From: Isoptericola peretonis
GTDB lineage: Bacteria > Actinomycetota > Actinomycetes > Actinomycetales > Cellulomonadaceae
Direction: 5' to 3'
Length of the DNA: 64,000 nucleotides
NCBI GenBank assembly: GCA_023241745.1
Contig: JALQCY010000001.1
Span: 496,001-560,000 of the forward strand
Shown: piece by piece, positions 45,321-54,307 of the stretch
Position numbering within the stretch: the first letter of the stretch is position 1
How the letters are laid out: each line of letters begins with the position of its first letter
The notes under the pieces: model-generated
What the model was told of the DNA's origin: nothing
What the model saw: only the letters and a program-made list of their open reading frames with translations
The model's database searches: none
Translations under genes and position numbers: made by a program

Positions 45321-46532
45321 CTACAGGGCGGTGCCGACCAGGACCGGCTCGGGCTCGAGGTCGATGCCGAAGGTGTCCCGCACGCCGTCGCGGACGGCGC
45401 GGGCCAGGGCCACGAGGTCGGCCGCCGTCGCCCCGCCGCGGTTGGTCAGCGCGAGCGTGTGCCGCGTCGACAGGCGCGCCGGGCTGTGCTCGCCCGCGAG
45501 GCCGAAGCCCTTGGTGAACCCGGCCCGCTCGATGAGCCAGGCGGCGCTGGTCTTCACGAGCGTGGGGTCGACGACGCCGAGGCTGGGGCGCACCGTGGAC
45601 TCGGGCGTCGCGGAGCGGACCGGGAAGCGCGGCGCGTCGTCGGGCAGCTCGTCCGCCGCCTCGGCGGGCAGCACGGGGTTGGTGAAGAACGAGCCGGCGG
45701 ACCAGCGGTCGTGGTCGGGCGTCGCCGCACCACCCACGCCGTCGAGCAGCATGCCCTTGCCGCCGCGCAGCTCCAGCACGGCCTCGCGCACCGCGGCCGA
45801 GGGCGCCCGCTCCCCCACCTCGACGCCGAGGCGCCGGGCGAGCTCGCCGTAACCGATCGGCGCGGACAGGTTGCCGAGCCGCATCTGCAGGTTCACCTCG
45901 AGCACCACGTACCGCGGCGTGGGGTACCAGGGTGCGCCGTCGCCGCCGTCCACCCGCATCGTCCGCTTGAGGAGCGACGTGCGGTACCCGAAGCCGAGCC
46001 CGCTGAGCGGGAACGTCCTGCGGCTGCCGGTGGCCCGGTCCCAGGTGACCACCGACGCCACGACGCCGGAGACCTCCTGGCCGTACGCGCCGATGTTCTG
46101 CACGGGGGCCGCTCCGACGGTGCCGGGGATGCCGGACAGCGCCTCGACCCCCACCCACTCGTTGGCCACGGCCTCGGCCACGAAGGCGTCCCAGTCCTGC
46201 CCGGCGGGCAGGCGCAGGCTGGCCCCGCCGCACGCACCGTCGGTGCCGCAGGAGTCCTCCAGGTCGGCGTCGAGGCCCTGGCGCACGTCGCGCACGACGA
46301 CGCCCGCGAACCCCTCGTCCGCGACCAGCAGGTTGGACCCGCCGCCGATCACCAGCAGCGGCCGGTCGGCGTCGTCCGCCGCGCGCACCGCGTCGATCAG
46401 CTCGGCTTCGGTCTCCGCCTCCACGTAGTCGTCCACCGGCCCGCCGACGCGCAGCGTCGTCAGCTCGGAGAGGGCGGGGGTCGACGACCCGGGGTCGTCG
46501 GCGGAGGAGGTGCGCAGGGTCGACAGGCTCAC
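45321..46532 (-). CDS. murB: UDP-N-acetylenolpyruvoylglucosamine reductase
   Basis: 403 residues from a GTG at 46532 that overlaps the MFS gene stop (GTGA). The FAD-binding half shows VIGGGSNLLVADEGF and GIPGTVGAAPVQNIGAYGQE. The catalytic serine is in SAGSFFTNPV, and the C-terminal glutamate region (GEHSPARLSTRHTLALTNRG) is present, fitting a type I MurB. It reduces UDP-GlcNAc-enolpyruvate to UDP-MurNAc in peptidoglycan synthesis. The MFS gene upstream in the same direction is an unusual partner. Confidence 0.96.
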   Translation of the reverse strand: MSLSTLRTSSADDPGSSTPALSELTTLRVGGPVDDYVEAETEAELIDAVRAADDADRPLLVIGGGSNLLVADEGFAGVVVRDVRQGLDADLEDSCGTDGACGGASLRLPAGQDWDAFVAEAVANEWVGVEALSGIPGTVGAAPVQNIGAYGQEVSGVVASVVTWDRATGSRRTFPLSGLGFGYRTSLLKRTMRVDGGDGAPWYPTPRYVVLEVNLQMRLGNLSAPIGYGELARRLGVEVGERAPSAAVREAVLELRGGKGMLLDGVGGAATPDHDRWSAGSFFTNPVLPAEAADELPDDAPRFPVRSATPESTVRPSLGVVDPTLVKTSAAWLIERAGFTKGFGLAGEHSPARLSTRHTLALTNRGGATAADLVALARAVRDGVRDTFGIDLEPEPVLVGTAL

Positions 46533-47809
46533 TCGTCCAGCGTACGCGCCGGGCCGGGGACCGCCGGAAGGGGCTTGGCCGCCCCTGCGACGAACAGCCC
46601 GACCGCCACGGGCACGGCCAGCACCAGCAGCGCCTCCCGGTAGCCGACGTGCTCGGCGAGGAAGCCGATGAGCGCCGGGCCCACGAAGAACGCCGAGTAG
46701 CCGACGGTCGAGACCACCGAGACGCGCAGCGCGGCCCGGCGGGGGTCGTCCGACGCGGCGGACATGCCGAGCGGGAACCCGAGCGACGCGCCCGCGCCCC
46801 AGATCGCCACGCCCACCAGCGCCACCCACAGCGTGGGCACGAGCGCGAAGACGAGCACGCCGACGAGGGCGGCCGCGCCGCACGCCCGCAGCATCGGCAC
46901 CCGCCCGAAGCGGTCGATCAGCGACGTGCCCGCCAGCCGCGCGAGCGTCATCGCGCAGAGGAAGATCGCGAGGGCGATCGCGCCCGTCGCCTCGCCGGTG
47001 CCGAAGCCGTCCACGACGGCGAGGCCCACCCAGTCGTTCGCGGCACCCTCGGTGAGCGCGGCGGCGAGCACGACCAGCCCGACCAGCAGCGTGCGCGACT
47101 CGCGCCAGGTGGCCAGGGTGTCGCGCAGCGTGTGCCCGGTGCCGGTGTCGACGCCCGTCGCGGGGTCCGCCTGGGTGTCCGGGGCCGCCGTGCCCTCGGC
47201 CGCGCCGTGCGCCGTCGGCTCGAAGAACCGCACGCAGGCGACGACCACCAGCAGGTCGATCACCATCACCGTGATGACGTGGGCCGGCAGCGACACGCCG
47301 GCGTGCGCGGCCAGCGCGCCGATGCCGGCGCCCGCGACGGTGCCCAGCGAGAAGCCGGCGTGGAAGCGGGGCATGACCGACCGCCCCAGACGCTGCTCGA
47401 CGACGGCGCCCTCGAGATTCATCGCCGCGTCCCAGATGCCCACGCCCATGCCGCCGAGGAAGAGCCCGACGCGTACCAGCAGCGGCTGGTCGGCGTCGAC
47501 GGCGAGCGTGGTGACGGTGAAGCCCACGGCCGCCAGGGCGGCGAAGGCCACGCAGGTGCGGGCCGCGCCGAGCCGGGAGGCGATCATCCCCGAGAGCGGC
47601 AGGGCGATCATCGACCCGATCGCGCCGGTGAGCAGCAGCAGACCCATCTCGGACTCGGTGAAGCCGAGCCCGTCGCGGACGGCGGGGATGCGCGCGGCCC
47701 AGGTGGACATCCCCACCCCGGCGACGACGAAGACGACGAAGACGGCCCAGGCGGCGCGGACGGCGTGCGGCGGCGGGGACGTGCGCTGCCGCGGAGGCTC
47801 GGTGGTCAC
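46529..47809 (-). CDS. Major facilitator superfamily transporter
   Basis: 426 residues with about 12 predicted transmembrane helices in two halves; family features such as RDGLGFTESEMGLLLLTGA and DRFGRVPMLRACGAAALVG (loop motif) are visible. It resembles the YbjJ-like exporter branch. It is divergent from a LacI-type regulator across a 101-base gap that holds a palindrome, so it is probably the regulated gene, with murB co-transcribed downstream. The substrate is unknown. Confidence 0.88.
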   Translation of the reverse strand: MTTEPPRQRTSPPPHAVRAAWAVFVVFVVAGVGMSTWAARIPAVRDGLGFTESEMGLLLLTGAIGSMIALPLSGMIASRLGAARTCVAFAALAAVGFTVTTLAVDADQPLLVRVGLFLGGMGVGIWDAAMNLEGAVVEQRLGRSVMPRFHAGFSLGTVAGAGIGALAAHAGVSLPAHVITVMVIDLLVVVACVRFFEPTAHGAAEGTAAPDTQADPATGVDTGTGHTLRDTLATWRESRTLLVGLVVLAAALTEGAANDWVGLAVVDGFGTGEATGAIALAIFLCAMTLARLAGTSLIDRFGRVPMLRACGAAALVGVLVFALVPTLWVALVGVAIWGAGASLGFPLGMSAASDDPRRAALRVSVVSTVGYSAFFVGPALIGFLAEHVGYREALLVLAVPVAVGLFVAGAAKPLPAVPGPARTLDE

Positions 47810-47840
47810 GGTCCGACGTTTCCGGATCAGGACCCGCCGG

Positions 47841-47854
47841 TCAAATCGATTCGA
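47841..47854. promoter_or_regulatory. LacI-type operator candidate
   Basis: TCAAATCGATTCGA is a 14-base palindrome with one mismatched pair, centred on CG, the usual centre of LacI-family operators. It lies between the divergent MFS and LacI-type genes. The palindrome is seen directly; binding is inferred. Confidence 0.5.
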
Positions 47855-47910
47855 GCACGGGGGCGCCGGCGCGGGTAGGCTGACGCCCCGACACCGCCGG
47901 AAGGAGCCCC

Positions 47911-49026
47911 ATGGGTCGCAGCCACGGCACCCGACCGACGCTCGCGCGGGTGGCCGAGCTCGCAGGCGTCTCGGTCTCCACCGCGTCGCTCGCGTTCTCC
48001 GGCGCGGGTCCGATCACCGCCGAGACCCGTGACAAGGTGCTCGCCGCCGCCGCCGAGCTGGGCTACTCCGGCCCCAACCCGCTGGGCCGGCAGCTCCGCT
48101 CGGGCCGCTCCGGGATCGTGGGCGTCGTCATCGGCGACCAGCCCGGCCGGGCGTTCCGCGACCCGGTCGCGGTCAAGGTGCTCGACGGCCTGGTCGACGT
48201 GCTGGGCACCGAGGGGCTGGGCGTCCTGCTCATCCCCGGGGTGCTCTCGGCCGGGGTCCCCGCCGGGGGATCGGGCGACGCCCCGGCTCTCCCGCCCGTC
48301 GTCGACCCGCTGCTCGAGTCCGCCGCCATGGACGTGGCCGTCCTCGTGTGGGGCGTGCTGACCGACGACGCGACCCTCGCCGCGCTGAGGCGCCGGGACG
48401 TCCCCGTCGTCGTCGGCGAGGGCGGGCGCGTCGACGGGGCCCCGCTCGTCGCGCTCGACGACCGGGCGGGCACCGCCCAGGCCGTGCGCCATCTCAAGGA
48501 CCTGGGCCACACCCGCATCGCCGAGATCACGCTGCCCCTCGACGCCGCCGAGCGGTCCGGGCCGATCGACGCCGCCCGGCTCGCGCAGGCGGACCGCACG
48601 TCGACGCGCCACCGACTGGAGGGGGTGCGCGACGAGGTCGAGCCGGTCATCTCCTGGGAGACGCCCGCCTCGCTCGTGGAGCACGGACGGGACGCCGCCA
48701 CGGAGATCCTCGGCGCCTGGGTGCCGGACACCGAGCGGCCGACGGCGATCGTCGCCCACTCCGACCTGCTCGCCGCGGGCGCGGTCATCGCGGCGCGCGA
48801 GCTCGGCCTGCGCGTGCCGGACGACGTGTCGATCGCGGGCTTCGACGGCATCGACCTGCCCTGGCTCTCCCCCGACGTGCTGACCAGCGTGCACCAGCCG
48901 CTGCAGGCCAAGGGCGCCGCGCTGGGCCACGCCGTCCTCGGCGTGCTGGCCGGCGAGGAGCCGACCTGCACGACGCTGCCCGTGGAGCTCGTGCCCGGCA
49001 CCACGACGGGGCCGGCGCCCGCCTGA
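47911..49026 (+). CDS. LacI family transcriptional regulator
   Basis: 371 residues. The N-terminal helix-turn-helix and hinge (RPTLARVAELAGVSVSTASLAF, then NPLGRQLRSGRSGIVGVVIGD) are typical. The periplasmic-binding-protein-like sensor domain continues to the end (PDDVSIAGFDGIDLPWLSPD). It probably represses the divergent MFS gene in response to a sugar or nucleoside-like ligand. It converges with the acyltransferase gene with only 21 bases between stops. Confidence 0.93.
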   Translation: MGRSHGTRPTLARVAELAGVSVSTASLAFSGAGPITAETRDKVLAAAAELGYSGPNPLGRQLRSGRSGIVGVVIGDQPGRAFRDPVAVKVLDGLVDVLGTEGLGVLLIPGVLSAGVPAGGSGDAPALPPVVDPLLESAAMDVAVLVWGVLTDDATLAALRRRDVPVVVGEGGRVDGAPLVALDDRAGTAQAVRHLKDLGHTRIAEITLPLDAAERSGPIDAARLAQADRTSTRHRLEGVRDEVEPVISWETPASLVEHGRDAATEILGAWVPDTERPTAIVAHSDLLAAGAVIAARELGLRVPDDVSIAGFDGIDLPWLSPDVLTSVHQPLQAKGAALGHAVLGVLAGEEPTCTTLPVELVPGTTTGPAPA

Positions 49027-49047
49027 CCCGACCTCTCAGCGCACCTC

Positions 49048-49698
49048 TTAGCGCGCCCCTCGGTGCGCTCCGACGAGGCCCGCCTCCGTGAGGAGCGCCG
49101 CCGCGCGCTCGCGGGTGCAGAAGGCCAGCACCGCCTCCTTGGGACCCTGCGGCGACTCGAAACGCACCGTCCCGGCGGGCTCGAAGCCGAACGCCGCCAT
49201 GCGCCGGACGGCCGCCCGGTTGCCGGCGTCCGGCTCCGCCACCAGGCGCTCCGTGCCCGGCTCGGCGAACGCGAACGCCAGCACGGCCGGCCCGACGACG
49301 GCCCACGGCTGGACGCCGTACCGCTCGGCCGGGCCGTCGCCCCCCTTGAAGAAGTGCAGCCCGAGGTCCCCGGGCTGCGCGTCGTAGGCCGTCGAGACCG
49401 GGTCGTCCTCCGGGTGGTAGAGCTGCACCAGGACCACCGGCTCGCCGTCCCAGCGCACCAGGTAGGCGTGGTGCGTGGGCAGGGAGTCGACGAACGCGTA
49501 CGTGGCGGTCAGGTCCTCGCGGCTCAGGCCGGCCAGCCCCCAGAAGCCCGCGTGCGGGCGGTTCACCCACTCGTGCAGGAGTTCGACGTCGGCCACCGGG
49601 TCCAGGACGTGTGCGGTGACGGTGCCTGCGCCCGGCAGCTCGGCCCGCCACACCTCGCCGCCGCGGTCGCCGGTCAGGAGTCGGGTCTGGTCGGTCAT
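49048..49698 (-). CDS. desC: GNAT-type siderophore acyltransferase (DesC-like)
   Basis: 216 residues from the ATG at 49698, overlapping the acylase stop (ATGA). It resembles IucB/DesC-type N-hydroxydiamine acyltransferases (LLHEWVNRPHAGFWGLAG, GDLGLHFFKGGDG, RLVAEPDAGNRAAVRRMAAFGF). It would acylate N-hydroxycadaverine or a similar amine with succinyl- or acetyl-CoA. It is the last gene of the siderophore operon. A second copy of this domain is fused to the synthetase upstream, so the two may use different acyl donors. Confidence 0.85.
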   Translation of the reverse strand: MTDQTRLLTGDRGGEVWRAELPGAGTVTAHVLDPVADVELLHEWVNRPHAGFWGLAGLSREDLTATYAFVDSLPTHHAYLVRWDGEPVVLVQLYHPEDDPVSTAYDAQPGDLGLHFFKGGDGPAERYGVQPWAVVGPAVLAFAFAEPGTERLVAEPDAGNRAAVRRMAAFGFEPAGTVRFESPQGPKEAVLAFCTRERAAALLTEAGLVGAHRGAR

Positions 49699-51806
49699 GC
49701 GCCCTCCGGGACGGGTTCGGGGCGCAGGCGCGCCCAGTCGGTCTCGATCTCGACGGTGCGGGCCTCGGCCCACGCCGGGTGCTGGTCGGCGAAGTGCGGG
49801 GAGCGAGGGTCGCCGGAGGCGCCGAACGGCACGCCCCAGCGGCTGCGGCGCCGGTCGCCCAGGTCCCACACCCAGCGCGCCACGGAGCCGCGCGAGGCCG
49901 CGTCGGTCACGCCGGGCACGCCCCCCGTGCAGCGCACCGTGTCGCCGGCCCCGCCGAGCGAGCGCGTGAGCGCCGCCGGCACGGTGGGCGCCGCCGTGCC
50001 GGGCACGAGGCCGAGGACGTGCAGGGGCGCCAGGCGGTGCAGGTCGCCCCAGGTCACGTCGTCGTCGGCGACGTCCGCGAGCGCCTCGGCGGCATGGCGC
50101 CGGCCGTCGACTGCTCCCGAGGAGAGCACGGCGGAGAGCGCGTCGCCCACGCGCGCGACGACGTCGAGCCAGGGCGCGAAGACCGCCGGCAGCGCAGGCG
50201 GCTCGTGCAGCGGAGCGAGCGCCGGGTCGGCGGCGACGCGCCGCACGAGGGCGTGCCGCCACCGCGCGAACAGGGCGGCGCCGACGTCGTCCGCGTCCAT
50301 GCGGGCCCCCGCCCCCACCCACGACCGGAGACGGTCCGCGCGACGGTCCGCGCACCCGTCCAGCCAGGCGACGAGGGGCGCCGCCCCGGCGTCGCACGTG
50401 TCGGCGAGCACGCGCTCCTGGGCGGACGCCGTCTCGCCCCCCGGCGGCGGCTCGGCGAGCAGGGCGCGCACGCGGTCCCCACGGTGCGGCGCGTACGCGT
50501 GGCCGAGGTCGAGCTCCGGGCGGGCCGGCCGGTCGTTGGCGTCCACCGCCACGCCGTCGACGGCGACCGGGGCGGCCGACGCACGCCACCGCACGTCGTC
50601 GTCTCCCGGGGGCACGGGCGCGGGGAGCGCCCGGGCGGCCGGGCCCACGACCGGCACCCGGCCGGCGGTGAGGCTCAGCACCTCGCCGGTGGCGTCGGCG
50701 GCGAGCACCCGGTTCACGGGGTCGACCCACCCGGCGAACGCCGCGGCGACGTCGCGCGCCGTCCGCACGTGCTGCAGCTCCCGCCACGCGGCGACCCCGG
50801 CGTCGGCGGTGAGGCGCACCGGCCAGCGCAGGCTGTGCCGGCCGGTGACCAGCGGCCCGCGGGGCGTCTCGGCCCAGCGGGCGTCCACCGGCTCACCCCC
50901 GCGCACCGCCACGCTCTCGGCGCCCGACGCGACGGCGCGCGCCGACGCCTCCGCCTCGTCCTGCCCCTCCGCGAACAGCTCCACGTGGTGCGCCAGCGCG
51001 TTGGTGATGCCCCAGGCGACCCCTCCGCCGGCCGCGTCGCCCGGCACGGCGTGGCCGAGGTGCAGCACCCCGGGGACTCCTGGGAACGCGAGCCCGACGA
51101 CGTCGTGACCCGGTCGCGCGAGCCGGACCTGCTGGTACACACCGGGCAGCTCGAGGAGCCGGTGGGGGTCGCCGGCCAGCAGCGGCGCGCCCGACGCCGT
51201 CCGCGACCCGTGCAGCGCCCACGCGTTCGACCCGGACGACGGACCGCCGTCCCCGACGTCGCGGCGACGCCCCCACCACCCGACCGCCTCGGCACCGAAC
51301 GTGGGCCCGAGCGTGCGGTCCACGTGCTCGCGCCACAGCAGGTGGGGGAAACCGCTGAACAGCACGTGGTGCACCAGGAAGGTGCCGACCGGCGTCCACG
51401 GGTGCCAGGGCTCCGGCTCGGGCAGCGGGGCGCCACCGAGCGCGCGGGCCAGCTCGGCGCGCTCCGGGGTGTCCCGGCCGCCGGCGTCGAGCCCGGCCTG
51501 GACACCGTCCGCGTACGCCGTCAGCCAGGCCTGCTCCGGCTCCGCGAGCGCCGCCCAGACCCGCCGGGTGGTGTCCGCGAGGCGGACCCGCACGGCGAAC
51601 AGGTCCCACTCGAGGCCCGCGGCGCCGACGTGCGCGGCCAGCCGCGCCTCGCCGTACCAGCGGTCCACCTCGAGCTGCCACCCGCGGTCCAGGGCGGTGA
51701 CGTAGCCCTGCCCGTGGGCGAGGTCCGCCTCGGAGCCCGCCCGCACGTGGGGCACGCCCCAGCGGTCGCGGAACAGCTCGAACCGGCGGCGCCGGCCGTC
51801 GCTCAC
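49695..51806 (-). CDS. desG: Penicillin acylase family amidohydrolase (DesG-like)
   Basis: 703 residues from a GTG at 51806 that overlaps the synthetase stop (GTGA). The Ntn-hydrolase autoprocessing site is SSGSNAW, with Ser193 as the expected new N-terminus and nucleophile. No signal peptide is seen, in contrast to secreted family members. A penicillin-acylase gene also accompanies the Streptomyces desferrioxamine genes (DesG). A role in providing or removing acyl groups during siderophore tailoring is inferred. Confidence 0.85.
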   Translation of the reverse strand: MSDGRRRRFELFRDRWGVPHVRAGSEADLAHGQGYVTALDRGWQLEVDRWYGEARLAAHVGAAGLEWDLFAVRVRLADTTRRVWAALAEPEQAWLTAYADGVQAGLDAGGRDTPERAELARALGGAPLPEPEPWHPWTPVGTFLVHHVLFSGFPHLLWREHVDRTLGPTFGAEAVGWWGRRRDVGDGGPSSGSNAWALHGSRTASGAPLLAGDPHRLLELPGVYQQVRLARPGHDVVGLAFPGVPGVLHLGHAVPGDAAGGGVAWGITNALAHHVELFAEGQDEAEASARAVASGAESVAVRGGEPVDARWAETPRGPLVTGRHSLRWPVRLTADAGVAAWRELQHVRTARDVAAAFAGWVDPVNRVLAADATGEVLSLTAGRVPVVGPAARALPAPVPPGDDDVRWRASAAPVAVDGVAVDANDRPARPELDLGHAYAPHRGDRVRALLAEPPPGGETASAQERVLADTCDAGAAPLVAWLDGCADRRADRLRSWVGAGARMDADDVGAALFARWRHALVRRVAADPALAPLHEPPALPAVFAPWLDVVARVGDALSAVLSSGAVDGRRHAAEALADVADDDVTWGDLHRLAPLHVLGLVPGTAAPTVPAALTRSLGGAGDTVRCTGGVPGVTDAASRGSVARWVWDLGDRRRSRWGVPFGASGDPRSPHFADQHPAWAEARTVEIETDWARLRPEPVPEGA

Positions 51807-54307
51807 GGCGCCACCGGGACGTCCACCGCGCGCGCGACCGGGTTCGCCATCGTGCCGGCGTACAGCAGGGAGGCGGACTGGTCGGTCAGGTCCACCATCT
51901 GCAGCGTGTTGCGCAGCTGCAGCCGGTTGAGGCACGAGTGCGCGAAGCGCGGCGCCCGCAGGTCGACGCCCGTGCCGCCGCGGGGGGCGAGGTCGGGATG
52001 CTCGGCCCCGTGCCGGTCGACGACGTCGGCCACGACCGCCCAGAACCGGTCCTCGCCGAGCACGCCGTCCACCGCGAGGATGCCGGCGAGGTGGCGCAGC
52101 ACGCCGTCGAAGACGTCGGTGAAGATCGCGAGGGCCTTCTCGTCGTCGTCCACCACCGACCGCACCCGCTCCACGCCCGGCGGCAGGGCCCGCTCGCCCA
52201 GGACGGCGATCTCCTCGCCGATGTCCTTCATGAGCACCCGGCGCACCACGCCGTCACGCAGCACGAGGACGAGGTTCTCCCCGTGCGGCATGAACGCGAG
52301 GTCGTACGCGCGCAGGCAGTGCACCAGCGGGTACAGGTAGGCGTCGAGGTAGGCGCGCAGCCAGGCCTCGGGCGCGATGCCGGACGCGCGCACGAGCGCC
52401 GTCGCGAGCGACCTGCCCGACGCGTCTCGGTGCAGCAGGCTCGCCATGGTGGCCAGGCGCTCCCCGGGGCCGGTGCGGGGCACCGGCGACTCGCGCCAGA
52501 GGGCGGCGAGCATCTTGCGGTGCGCGCTCGGGTGGGCGGTGCGGTGGTAGACGTCGCCGGTGTACCCGACCGACGCGCGCTCGCGCAGCACGCCGAACCC
52601 GGCCTCCCGCAGCGTGGCGTCGCCGTCGACGACGCCGGCCACCCAGTCGTTGATCGCGGGGGTCGCCCGCATGTACGCCGGGGAGAGCCCGCGGAGGAAT
52701 CCCATGTTCTGGATCGCGAGCGCCACCTTGACGTAGTGCCGCTCCGGCCGGGTGCGGTTGAACATCGTGCGGATGGACTGCTGGGGCTGGTACTCGTCGG
52801 CGCCCGGCCCCAGGGGCACGAGGTCGCCGCGCGCGACGTCGGCCGCGAACGTGATCGGCACCCGGTGCTGCCACTGCCACGGGTGCACCGGCAGGTAGAG
52901 ATAGTCGGCCGGGTCCAGGCCGCGCGCGGCCAGCCGGTGGGCGAACGCCGCCCGCTCGGCGCCCGACAGCTCGCCGCCGTACAGACCGTCCTCGGTGAGC
53001 CCGTCGCCGACGGCGAGGTGCGTGTGCTCGCGCCGCGCGGCCAGCCACGTCAGCCGCGTGCGTGCGCCCCGTTCCGGTGCGTACGCCCGGTAGTCGTCGA
53101 GGGAGAACCCGATGCGGCCATTGTTCGCCAGGAAGCCGGGGTGCCCCTCCGTCATCGCCGCCTCGGTGGCCTGGAAGGCGTCCGCGCGGAGGCGGTCGTC
53201 CTCCTGCGCGTCGACCTCCTCGGGGAGCAGGTCCGCGAGCAGCTCGGGGACCTGGGGCGACGCCCCGGTCAGCTCGCGGTCGCGCTTGGCGCACGCCGCG
53301 GCGAGGGTGGACGACAGCTCCTCCAGGTACGTCGCGACGAGGTCGTCGGGGATCCGCAGCAGCGGCTGCAGCTCGGCCACGAGCCGCAGCGCGTCCACGG
53401 GCAGCTCGGCCCCGTCCCCCGCCGCGGTGCGGACGATCGACGCCGGGTCGACCACCCAGTGCTCCAGCGCGAACGTGCGCGCGGCGAACCGGTAGGTCAC
53501 GCCGTCGAGCGCGAGCGCGTATCGCCGCGCACCCCCCGACGAGTCGCCGCGAACGGGCTCCGGTCGGAAGAGGCGTTCGTGCGCCAGCTCGGCGAGCGCC
53601 TTGGCGGCCAGGTGCCGGTGGGCGTGCTCCGCGAGCTCGGCCCGCAGGTGCGGCGCGAGCGCGGGCCCGCCGTCGCGGCCCGCGAGGGTGCCGAGCGGGG
53701 AGGCGGCGAAGTCCGCGCGGGTGCAGACGCTCAGCGCCGCCCGCTTGGTGTGACCCCCGTCCGTGACCTCGACCTCGCGCAGCACCCGGAAACCCGCGGC
53801 GGCGTTCTTGGCGGCGACGGCGCGGTTGCGCACGTCCGGCTCGACGACGACCCGGGCCGCCCCCCTGCCCACGGGCGCCGGGGCGAGGCAGAACCGCACC
53901 ACGGCCGCCATGACCGCGTCCGTCAGGCCGGGCACGCGTGAGGCCGGGTCGTGCGGCGGCGGCGCGACGAGCAGGTGCATGCCCAGGTCGCCGGCCTCGG
54001 CGTCGTGCACACCGGCGAGCAGCACGCGCGCCGGGTCGTAGGTCTCGGCGTAGAACGCCGGGCGGCCGTCCACGCGGCCGAGCCAGCCGTCCTGGTGCGG
54101 GTCGTCGGCGACGTCGGCGAGGTAGTCCCGCACGTCGGCGGCGGTCAGGTGCCCCATGCGCCAGAAGGCGGACGCCGGGTGCGTCAGCCAGCGGTGCAGG
54201 GTGGCGGCGTCGCGCGCCGGGTCGACCGGCTCGAGCGCCACGGCGTCCGGGGCGAGGCGTGCAGGCGCCACGGCACGGGCCGCGACGGGTCCGGTGAGCG
54301 TGCTCAT
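51803..54307 (-). CDS. desD: Fused siderophore acyltransferase / NIS synthetase (DesC-DesD fusion)
   Basis: 834 residues. Residues about 20-225 are a GNAT domain (LHRWLTHPASAFWRMGHLTA, GDLGMHLLVAPP, VVVEPDVRNRAVAAKNAAAGF). Residues about 245-834 are an IucA/IucC synthetase (GHPGFLANNGRIGFSLDDY, PVHPWQWQHRVPI, QQSIRTMFNRTRPERHYVKV) with a FhuF-like end (LNRLQLRNTLQMVDLTDQSA). The synthetase domain would condense N-hydroxy-N-succinyl-cadaverine units into a macrocyclic hydroxamate such as desferrioxamine E. Separate genes in Streptomyces are fused here. It overlaps genes on both sides by four bases. Confidence 0.93.
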   Translation of the reverse strand: MSTLTGPVAARAVAPARLAPDAVALEPVDPARDAATLHRWLTHPASAFWRMGHLTAADVRDYLADVADDPHQDGWLGRVDGRPAFYAETYDPARVLLAGVHDAEAGDLGMHLLVAPPPHDPASRVPGLTDAVMAAVVRFCLAPAPVGRGAARVVVEPDVRNRAVAAKNAAAGFRVLREVEVTDGGHTKRAALSVCTRADFAASPLGTLAGRDGGPALAPHLRAELAEHAHRHLAAKALAELAHERLFRPEPVRGDSSGGARRYALALDGVTYRFAARTFALEHWVVDPASIVRTAAGDGAELPVDALRLVAELQPLLRIPDDLVATYLEELSSTLAAACAKRDRELTGASPQVPELLADLLPEEVDAQEDDRLRADAFQATEAAMTEGHPGFLANNGRIGFSLDDYRAYAPERGARTRLTWLAARREHTHLAVGDGLTEDGLYGGELSGAERAAFAHRLAARGLDPADYLYLPVHPWQWQHRVPITFAADVARGDLVPLGPGADEYQPQQSIRTMFNRTRPERHYVKVALAIQNMGFLRGLSPAYMRATPAINDWVAGVVDGDATLREAGFGVLRERASVGYTGDVYHRTAHPSAHRKMLAALWRESPVPRTGPGERLATMASLLHRDASGRSLATALVRASGIAPEAWLRAYLDAYLYPLVHCLRAYDLAFMPHGENLVLVLRDGVVRRVLMKDIGEEIAVLGERALPPGVERVRSVVDDDEKALAIFTDVFDGVLRHLAGILAVDGVLGEDRFWAVVADVVDRHGAEHPDLAPRGGTGVDLRAPRFAHSCLNRLQLRNTLQMVDLTDQSASLLYAGTMANPVARAVDVPVAP

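Noticed and set aside
49695..51806. Penicillin-degrading or beta-lactam resistance enzyme
   Set aside because: No signal peptide, and placement inside a siderophore operon points to a DesG-like tailoring role instead.
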